Below, piece after piece: positions 55,785-64,000 of a stretch of DNA of 64,000 nucleotides. Origin of the DNA: Sthenelais limicola (Eukaryota > Annelida > Polychaeta > Phyllodocida > Sigalionidae); assembly GCA_942159475.1 (NCBI GenBank), contig OW804094.1, forward strand, positions 59,268,966-59,332,965, read 5' to 3'. Positions within the stretch are counted from its first letter, which is position 1. Every line of letters starts with the position of its first letter. The notes under the pieces are model-generated. The model searched no databases. It had not been told where the DNA came from and saw nothing but the letters and a program-made list of their open reading frames with translations. A program made the translations under genes and the position numbers.

Positions 55785-55979
55785 CGGTTGGGGGCCAAAT
55801 GTTGTCAAATTGGTGGAATTGGCCATATGTGGAATCTCATTGACTTGAAATCGCCGGCTATTGCCGAAGGCATAGCGATGACAAGTCGATGCAAAGATGA
55901 TGCAATAAATTTCACAAAAAATCTTATTGTCTACCTCATCGCCAACTATTTTGGCGACAGTGGCCGGACCACTTTACTT
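55785..55979 (-). mobile_element. MITE fragment, CGATGCAAAGACGATG family
   Basis: Reverse-oriented right half of the same family, from GGGGGCCAAATGTTGTCAAA to the terminal GGCGACAGTGGCCGGACCAC at 55953-55972. TTGCCGAAGGCATAGCGATG followed by ACAAGTCGATGCAAAGATG matches 56297-56335 at about 80-90%. It sits 14 bp before a full copy, so the two are nested or tandem. Confidence 0.75.
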
Positions 55980-55992
55980 AAATAAAAAACTA

Positions 55993-56405
55993 AAGCGGTC
56001 CAGCCACTGTTGACAAAACATAGTCGATGTAAAGATGACGCAAAGATTGGTGGCTGCATTGTCATCAACAATAGAAAAAAGATCGGCAACTGTGTAATTA
56101 TTTTTCTTGCTTTTACATATGGAATCTGTTCGACTAGACATCGCCAACGCATCGCCTCGGCCGTTACCTCCATTGACAATGCACCGATGCAAATTCACAT
56201 CGGCGGGAAATATCAAACATGTTTGATCTTCAACGCTACCCTTGTCGATGCAATTTTCACATCGCCCACTCATCGCATGTCATCGCTTGCTGTTGCCGAA
56301 GACATAGCGATGACAAGTCGATGTAAAGACGATGCAATATATTTTACAAAATTCTCATAGAGGACCTCATTGCAAACGATTTTATCGATAGTGGCCGAAC
56401 CGCTT
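55993..56405 (+). mobile_element. 413-bp MITE, CGATGCAAAGACGATG family, full copy
   Basis: AAGCGGTCCAGCCACTGTTG at the left and its near-complement CGATAGTGGCCGAACCGCTT at the right. The middle contains the perfect palindrome ATCAAACATGTTTGAT. Repeated GTCGATGTAAAGACGATG and CATCGCC words lie in opposing orientations in the two halves, so the whole element can fold. Its halves recur at 50.6 and 55.8 kb. Not coding: the overlapping frames on both strands are palindrome artefacts. Confidence 0.82.
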
Positions 56406-57258
56406 ATACGAATAAGTATTTCAAACATTGGGACTAAATGATATGCCACATACATAAGTCATTTTATTTCTAGGCTCGAACAATAGACACAGTACTTTAG
56501 GGAAACTCAGTATCATACAGAAAACCAAGGATCCGTCAATATTCAAGCCACACACGATGGATACAGAGGAGGAATTCTATTGCTGTCGGGAACCCTAGTC
56601 CTAAATATGGTCATGCAAACGATTCTTGCTGAGCACGCAGTGCAAGGTTTAAGGTATATACTTCCCCTTCCTCGGGCATTATCATCATGCAACCAATAGA
56701 TAAAAACTTGCTTCAACACAACAGGTTTATATGGCAGTGTAGGGAAATATTTATTAAAAGAATGAAGAATAAATATCTGCTAAGCTTATTTCTGGTCACA
56801 TATCTAAAGCAGACGCGTACGCCTGATTATTTATATCATAATCATACCGATCAAAAGGCCTTCTACGTCCGAGGAAGCATGGCAGCGAAACGTCAAACTT
56901 TTAACAATCTAAAAATGAATCTTACATGAAAATAACAAAAAAAGATGATGGGAGACACGTCCTATAAATAATCTAGCCATTATGTATACATGCCCCATCA
57001 GTGATACATGCTATTTTTATTTGCTTCATTATTTAGCAAGGCGATTAAAGCTGCATTCCCAGCTTAGTGCTTTAGAATGAAAGAGTTTAATGCCGACAAT
57101 GAAGAAATGTTGGTATTTCCTTGAATTGCCTGAGTTTTACATGAAATCATGGTTTCACGAATCTTTTAAAAATGTTCAATGATCTACATTGGCTATTTGG
57201 GGTAAATAGGAGTAATATTAAATGGTGCAATTTCTTAACCTCTTGATATATCTATCTA
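56406..57258. other. No gene recognised; GAAACG-type motif
   Basis: 56867-56905 carries CCGAGGAAGCATGGCAGCGA then AACGTC, a GAGGAAG...GCGAAACGT arrangement found at the 3' ends of many invertebrate retroelements. Otherwise unassigned. Confidence 0.4.
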
Positions 57259-57460
57259 CAGGGTTAAAAAAATCGCTTCAAAAAGTATTTGTCCTCAGGA
57301 CAACCACTTGTCAAAATATGGTTGTCCGACATTATATATTATACGTGGTTGTCCGCTCACACCAAAGAAAGGTGAAAACCCAAATATTCATTTTGGGTTG
57401 TCCGCCTGGCTGACCTGGATGGTGTGGGCAACCGGTCCGCGGGATTTTTTTTCAACCCTG
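57259..57460 (-). mobile_element. 202-bp MITE, CAGGGTT family, copy B
   Basis: Ends CAGGGTTAAAAAAATCGC and the complement of CAGGGTTGAAAAAAAATCCC. ATCTA flanks both ends (57254-57258 and 57461-57465). Interior words GGTTGTCCG and GTGAGCGGACAACCA (complement) match copy A at 1307-1464 in reverse orientation. Copy B has an extra internal CGGACAACCA-type unit. Confidence 0.85.
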
Positions 57461-57465
57461 ATCTA

Positions 57466-60400
57466 GCAAGTGATGTCCTAACATTTTCGATTTCCCTAAG
57501 TTTAAAAAGCTGAAAAGGTAAAAAATTTGGGTTTCGGTGGGCCATTGAAATGAATAATTTGAGAGATAAGGTGATTTTACACCATCGACAATGAGCCCAC
57601 ATCATTTAATATCTATCTTGGTCTTTCAAATGGATTGGGAATAAACAAACCACAAAAGAAAGCATTTAATTTTTTAAAGGGACTAGCCGGCAATGCAGCT
57701 TTAACGCGAAATATGTCCAAGCACCCAACACTGCCCATGGTAGATTGCCCAGAGTCCTAAAATCTAAAAGACCGGTGAGGATAAGAAAGGCTTGCCTGGT
57801 AGCTTTACTGCACATTGTCACCTTGCTGACACTATTATATATTACTCTGCAATGATATTAGGTCATCCCTGTACTAGTGCTGATACGCATTACATTAATG
57901 CCGCCAGTGACGATGAGAGGCATGCCCGCACAGACAGTTTTATCCTCTCCGAGTCTCGGGGTGTTACAGGAAGGTTTCACACAGGCCAGGCTTCCACAAC
58001 CTGCCCAAGACGTCTTCAGGGATCGTTCTTACTACTCACATGACCACAAAACTAGGCTTTTAAGTAGCTGAAGTCAGCTAATGGTGGTGGTATCAAATGG
58101 CAATCGAGGGAAGAAATACAATTCATAGAAACGGGGATATTAAGTGGAAAATATATAAAACTAAAGTAAACAAGATATATGCATGAGAATCAGAGCATAG
58201 ATAATTTATGGGGGAAGGCAGCGGGCAGAAAGAAATTATCTCTGGGAATAGCCGAGATACCAATATGCTCTCATAGCCAATTGTTAGTTCTGTACATAAA
58301 TTTACACTTTGTAAAATCTGTGTATACATGGATACCAACAATAGTCTTTAACGATTGTCCCATACTCGCACGATGGTGCATCGAGAATGGAATGAAAAAG
58401 GCTTCAGTGAAATAAGTAATAAATACAAACTTTCACTTTCACTTGATGGTTGTAGAAAAAGCAACGCTAAGGGACCAGGCTGGAGTCTCTATGAAGTCCT
58501 ACGCTTAAAGTTAGATCTGGGATTCAAATTGGAGAAACACTTCTACACCTTGCTTGGGAGAAAAATGCATTTCGATCGAGTGCACAGCATGGGTCCATTC
58601 TGTGGTACTGGGCCAATACGTTTGAAGAACAGAAATTCATCTTAATGGGCCCACGCCCTTCTCAGTTCTGATCTAAATGAAAGTGAGACCTAAGTAAATC
58701 TGTTAAAGGCCACCTGGATTGGAAAACACACAAAAGAGGAGCACATTGTACCCATATTTATATTCGAACAATTGCTCCCTTTTCTCTCTGTGGTGTCTTC
58801 CTATATTCTCTGGGTCTGGGTCCAATAGCCGCACTGAATTAGGATAATATTAGTATGACATAGTAAAGGTGTATTCCAAGAGGAACGATAGTACTAATTA
58901 TCGGTATTATTGACGGCGAGGTAAAATAGTTATAATCATAACTTCCAGGATGATTAGCGTAGAATCGATCAAACTAATCGCATGCTTTCTTCCCCAGAAA
59001 GTGTTGCGCGTTTTTTTTTATTATTCGATTCCATTTTTCTTTTCCAACAAGAAGGGTACTGATTTCAGTAGGGAGGCCGAGACAATCCTACCAGCAGATA
59101 ACAAGAGAAAAAAGATTTAAGCAGCTTGGTGGTGATCAGGGACTTCCCACAGTCAGAGAATCATCTTGGTTTAAATAATCGCAATGGGTGTAAACAAATC
59201 TTATCAGAACCATCCACGAGCTGGGATATTCTTTTTTCGCTCTCAAGTTCTATCTTTCTTCATGAGATAGAGGGAGTGGATGTGGTATTTCTTTAGGTTA
59301 TTTTTTTTTAGTAATCGAACAAATCACGATGGTCTTTATATGGCTTTAGTCTAATGTATTCATGTTTATGCCTCCTGGTACAGGTCTATTTCCAGGTCTC
59401 GCCAAGTTGCGATTAGGAACTCAGCGATGCATAGATGGGAAAATAAAATAAAAAGATGAAATAAATTGCCAGAAATATAATCATGAATTCAACGATACTC
59501 ATTTGGATAGCACAAACAAGACAAGGACCATTAATTTCTGCAGTGTCAGCCCTATAAAATGCTACCTTGTAAATTTCACACATACTACCATACCAATTAG
59601 GAATTTTCTTCATGGCTTTTCGGATATGAACATACGCTTCAAATTGAACATAGTGAGCTAAGTAGTATTGTCCATGACTTTCATTACTCCGGTCTGTTAC
59701 AGCCGCAAGTCTCAATCTCCTCTGAACACTGATGTAATTTCAAAAGTAGTTGAATTAAAATGTGAGCTGAATTAATCTTCAACCAACAATTGGAAAGCTT
59801 CACATCAGTTGTTCTCATTCAAAACATTGGTGAAAGCCTTCAAAGAAATTTTAAGAGGCTGGATTAACAACGTAAAAAAGGATCTTTCCATTTTTTTGTT
59901 TTATCCCCCCCATCAAAACATCACATCCCAGTAGTAGAATGCGCATAATTTTAAGGGGGGGGGGGGGGGATGGAAGTCACAATTTCAATACTTCATAAAG
60001 TGATATGGTTTTTAATGTTTTAGCGAGTGTACAGTCATTAGATTTTATAATTGGGGTATCCCACATGGTGAACTTGTATACTCGTGGCCTATAAGTGTTC
60101 GCAGATGGTGGAGTTATTGTACCATCAACAGGACTGGAACTAGTTTGTATCACCAACTCGGCCTGTCCCGGGCAGAGGTGGATATTCAATCTAGACTGGA
60201 ACATGCAAGTTGTGATGTCTCATGTGAGGATTAAAAATATGAGCTCTTATACGTTGAGGAAAATTAAAATAACTTCCTAATCGCAAATCTGACTGTAGTC
60301 GCCCTTGACTAATCAAAATGAGAACGGGCGCCATCATATAAATAATACCACAATACCAAATCTTCCCTTGCGTACCTAGGGCGTTGATAGCTTGCTCATT

Positions 60401-61815
60401 TTATCGGGAAATCATCATAAAATGATGCGTGAGATATCTTCATTTGTTTTCACAGGTGCACCATGTTTCAGTCATTGAGGAGCTCAAGATTCGCACCATG
60501 TGGTTGAGGGTATTAGGGGCCGCTTGTTGGATACGAAAATGTAAACTTAATCATTGAATTACACTCGTTCATTTCACATCCGAGTATATAAAACACATAC
60601 GGTACGGTACTAAAGCCTAGGCCTCGCATCACATCACATATTTATTATCACGGTTATATAAATTTTACACCTGAAAGGTATTGTTTTGATACAAATCGTT
60701 ATGAATAACAGAACTTATAATCTTCACACGACAACTAGATTTAAATTAAAAACATACCACACGGTACTGAAAGCAAAGGTTTTAATCCGTTGTGTCAATT
60801 ATTACCAGAAATTTAAATTGACCTGCGTAATTTTTCTTTGGTGAAATTATAATTTTAATCATGAATCCAGTTTTTACTATTGGAAAAAGCAGACGATTGA
60901 AAAATTACATGTGGCGGCTATATATCGCCCGCGGAATATCCGAAATATTGATCCCTTGGGATGTTCATGTAGCATATAATATTATTATGATAATAATTAT
61001 AGGCCTAGCTAAAAGTCATAAAACAGCAGGCCTAGATAGCAGTGGTGCTGATAAGATAACGTATGGTAGGGCCTACGGTACGGTACGATAGTTGCCCTAT
61101 CCTTGACTAACCTAATTTAGTTACGGTACAAGGAATTTAGGATCGTATAGAGCCTTAGAGGGAGAATCATGATAGAACCGGGTAACTCCAGACTGGTTCT
61201 TGCAAGAATATCCACGCCGTATTTGGTATTTGGAACAGGCTCACCCTATATTAATCCTCATCTACGAATTATATCAAGAGCCTGGACCTACCCAGTAATA
61301 TTAACCGTACGGTACGGTACTGTGGTGTATGAACTACACACTGTTGAGTGTTCCTGCTCGAGCCGATGCCCCAAGTTGCCGGGCCAAGTTCCTTTGATTT
61401 CCGGGTGTAATGCTTCTCATACGCATAAATATAGCGCGGAGGAAGGCAGCTACGAATGACAATATACTCAGATAGAAATCTATATAACGGAACTCGACAG
61501 GAAAGGCCTATTTCGATCATAACAAACGGAAGCCAGATATAATAAACACTTCTACTCACCACCCCACTCGCCTAGCACTGGTTCATTACTTCCGCCCAGG
61601 TCAAGGACGACGTAAGAGGATGTGTGTATCTGACACAAGGTGGCAGCAATGCTGGCCTTGAAGTGCTCTTGGCATCCAACTGAGGACAACATTAATGTGT
61701 TGTCTATTAACATTGGAATAGAGCAGGTTAGATCTGTAATCCTCTCTTTTCACCTCTCTTCTTCTCTCTCCTCTCCCCTTCTTTCTCTGGGTACATCCTG
61801 AGAAAGAAATGGAAC
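57466..61815. other. No gene recognised
   Basis: Multiple short frames with no recognised motif. 59957-59969 is a G-run. 60595-61325 has several GGTACGGTAC words (see findings). No element termini identified, so most of this 4.3 kb is unassigned. Confidence 0.45.
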
Positions 61816-61819
61816 TTAA

Positions 61820-62515
61820 GGTGACTCAGTAGTGATTTTGATTATTGGCAGTATGGGGCACTAGCAAAATTGACTTTGGCTGATGACAATCAGCATTTAA
61901 AAAAAAAACGTTTGATGAATGATGAATATTTTTTAAATTTAATATGAATGTAGATACAGTATTTGCCAACTCATACACAAAAAATCAGGATGGCTTTCCA
62001 GGCTAAATTTTTCTATATTACGACTTATTTATGAGAAAAATTGGGGAAAAAAATTAAATTCCTGATTAATATTTGATTTGAATAAAAATGGCTTCATAAA
62101 TCTTGATCAAATTCTATATGGATACAGCTATCATAGTTACTAACTCGCACACCAAAAATCAGCATGAATTTCCAGGCCGAATTTTTTATGTTACAACTTA
62201 ATTATGAGAAAATTGGCTAAAAATGAGAAAATTCTTGATAAATATTTGATTTACACACATATGGCTCCATAAATTTTAATGAAATTTAATATGGATGTAT
62301 AGGGATCGTAGATACTAACTCCCACACCAAAAATCAGCATAAATCTTTTATCTGAAATGTTTATATTATACATACTTCGTCTGCATAATGCTGATATTCC
62401 CTGCTATATGTATTGAATACCGGTACACATTGCATGAAAAATGGCAAAAGTTGTAACCCACTACTCACGCTAGGCGTTACCGCGCACCCCGTTACAAGAT
62501 CAGTACTGAGTCACC
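61820..62515. mobile_element. 696-bp TTAA-flanked element with internal tandem repeats
   Basis: GGTGACTCAGTAGTGAT on the left and ATCAGTACTGAGTCACC on the right are inverted termini with one mismatch. TTAA lies on both sides (61816-61819, 62516-62519), as for piggyBac-type insertion. The interior has three units of about 174 bp, each with ATATGGAT(A/G)-type sequence, ACTAACTC-CACACCAAAAATCAGCAT and a TATGAGAAAATTGG part. The third unit is shortened. It carries no transposase. The family differs from 20944-21507 in its ends and its interior. Confidence 0.85.
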
Positions 62516-63229
62516 TTAATCAATATCAATATCAATACCGGTATTACTTCATTATTTAGAATGTTAGACTTGCCGAATTTAACACTGGAAATTAACCTAT
62601 TTGAAAACAGAAATAATGAGGATTTAAGATTAGCATTTTAAGAATTTTAGAATTAAGGATTTTAGGAAATAAGAAATAAAAGAGAGAGAGAGCAAGAGAT
62701 AGATACAGAAGGGAGGGGAGAGAGAGCACACTTGTCTGTTGAGGAGAGAGGAGAGGAGAAGAGAGGGAGAGGAGAGATGAGAATGACAGATATAAGAGGG
62801 TTTCATGGAAAAGGACTTGCACCCCCCTGTGACATTCCAGTAAGTCTTCGTTCTTGTTATTTTATCTGCATTTAAGCCTTCAAATCGATCAACAAGTTCG
62901 ACACTATGGCTGACGTTACCGGAAGTGTTTTATTTCGTTTTTGCATCATACAGCTCATGTTCACTATCCGTATGAAAGTGCGCGATCTCAAATGTATGGA
63001 CATTACATCACTTCTTTTTTTTAAAATCAAACTTGATCAACACCAGATGTTACAACAAGTTCAGCAACTAGTATATGATGTTACATTTATTTGTTAGCTG
63101 AGTTATTCTGACATTAGCACTACAATCAGCACCACTATAAGTTGAGTTGGTTAGTATACCTATACATTGACTTAGAATATATTTGAAACACTCCAGTCTT
63201 TTGACTTTTTACTTCAACCTGTGTTACTT
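62516..63229. other. No gene recognised
   Basis: 62690-62785 is GA-rich; the minus-strand Ser/Leu frame over it is an artefact. No other content identified. Confidence 0.5.
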
Positions 63230-63673
63230 TGATAAAACATAATCATTGAACTTTTTTGGCATGGTCCTTGACCTTTGAGGTCGGGACAACTCACTGGTAT
63301 TTTCCAGAGCTTGATCTTTTTGCACCTCTACTTCCCCGGGATCTACTGGTATATCAGGCTTCTGTCATATTGAGCCCCATCCTTTCCCTGCACAGTTACC
63401 TTAGAACCTGATTTTGCTACTATTTCAACTGGGTCTGGGTGGAAGGGAGTTTGTAGCTTGTGAGATGTTTGCTCCCGTTTTAATAATACTGTATCCCCTG
63501 GATTGATATCAGTCATGCGTCTCTCTCTGTCTGCATATAACTTTGATAAGCCCTTTTTCTCAGCGTCCCTATCCCTTAGCTCTTGATCAGCTACTTCAGG
63601 TATAAGTTCAGGCAATTTAGTTCTTATTTTTCTCCCGAACAATAGTTCAGCTGAGCTTCTGCCTGTCACTGTT
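63230..63673 (-). pseudogene. Ty3/Gypsy integrase C-terminal fragment
   Basis: On the minus strand TGRSSAELLFGRKIRTKLPE matches the TG-SPAELLFGR-x-TKLP block at the end of the Gypsy integrase core. MTDINPGDTVLLKREQ and HPDPVEIVAKSGSKVTV give the SH3-like C-terminal fold. After a frameshift near 63350, PDIPVDPGEVEVQ and SELSRPQRSRTMPKKFNDYV resemble the last part of Gypsy polyproteins. The catalytic DDE core, RT and LTRs are missing from the window, so the fragment is truncated at both sides. The upstream edge coincides with the palindrome that follows. Confidence 0.8.
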
Positions 63674-63747
63674 ATACCGAATGGCCAGATGGAGATTTGA
63701 CCCGACGTCGAGATCGATTTGACATCGAACAGAGGGCTATTCGGTAT
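63674..63747. mobile_element. 74-bp palindromic element at the Gypsy fragment edge
   Basis: ATACCGAATGGCC at 63674-63686 is complemented by GGCTATTCGGTAT at 63735-63747 with one mismatch. The middle (GATTTGACCCGACGTCGAGA then TCGAT) is related to the units at 31205-31395. A small MITE or a solo end of a larger element. Confidence 0.55.
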
Positions 63748-64000
63748 TTATTTCATACTAGATCAACAAGATTAACACAATTTTAATAGGATTTTACCTT
63801 CATTTCCATCGATCTTTGGCCATGACGGCGATGTTCGAGCAAGACGGAAGTTAATTTACCCGGAAATACTTGATATTACTACGCAGATTGTTCACTATAC
63901 TCTAGGCGTTTCTTTCCACCGATTCATTTAATTCTGACCATCTACGATTGAATAATTCTTAAATTAATCATATATTTTCTGGATTTTGAAGCTATTTAGT
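63748..64000. other. No gene recognised
   Basis: Short terminal interval; nothing diagnostic. Confidence 0.5.

Noticed and set aside
55946..56360. Three 77-116 codon frames on both strands
   Set aside because: They overlie a palindromic MITE; opposite-strand frames are mirror artefacts.
57877..58415. Overlapping 64-96 codon frames
   Set aside because: No homology recognised and different frames equally open; not supported as genes.
1..64000. CRISPR arrays, bacterial promoters or terminators, phage genes
   Set aside because: The window is clearly animal nuclear DNA. Tandem repeats found are microsatellites, minisatellites or duplications, none with CRISPR-like spacers.

Overview
This is a window of eukaryotic, animal-type genomic DNA. 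It is AT-rich, gene-poor and full of microsatellites. No host gene can be read from start to stop. No bacterial operon, phage, CRISPR array or rRNA is visible. The repeat mix suggests a marine invertebrate with a diverse, partly young transposon load, such as a lophotrochozoan or basal deuterostome. It includes a Penelope-like element with a GIY-YIG nuclease, DIRS-type retroelements, a Crypton-type recombinase with introns, several LINEs, a tRNA-derived SINE, Ty3/Gypsy remnants and at least ten families of short inverted-repeat elements. The species cannot be named from this sequence alone.

Layout. 0.9-1.5 kb: LINE reverse-transcriptase tail split by a 158-bp element with 5-bp target duplications. 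3.3-6.5 kb: a nearly full-length but frameshifted Penelope-like element, with a 90-bp hairpin element between its reverse transcriptase and its endonuclease. 7.8-9.0 kb: two inverted-repeat elements. 9.0-12.6 kb: a DIRS gag-like fragment lying downstream of a decayed DIRS RT/RNase H/tyrosine recombinase block, followed by further MITEs to 14.1 kb. 14.4-16.6 kb: a decayed Crypton-type (DUF3504) recombinase gene whose intron boundaries can still be read. 16.8-19.6 kb: two degraded LINEs. 20.9-21.5 kb: a TTAA-flanked MITE. 22.2-26.9 kb: a LINE whose endonuclease-RT frame is open except for a single amber codon.

29.3-31.2 kb and 34.8-36.4 kb: two long non-autonomous inverted-repeat elements with internal motif arrays, the second followed by a solo LTR. 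33.6-34.1 kb: a virtually perfect 250-bp tandem duplication. 44.2-45.3 kb: a LINE RT fragment. 47.8-57.5 kb: more MITE families, a TATA/initiator promoter at 52.9 kb, a long GTACAGTG-type minisatellite, a tRNA-derived SINE and a GC-rich 54-codon frame. 61.8-62.5 kb: a second TTAA-flanked element with three internal 174-bp units. 63.2-63.7 kb: a Ty3/Gypsy integrase tail abutting a 74-bp palindrome.

The reading frames that can be identified all belong to mobile elements and most are broken. The best candidates for present activity are the 23.0-26.1 kb LINE and the cross-mobilised MITEs with intact target-site duplications. The best candidate for host function is the promoter module at 52.8-53.4 kb.
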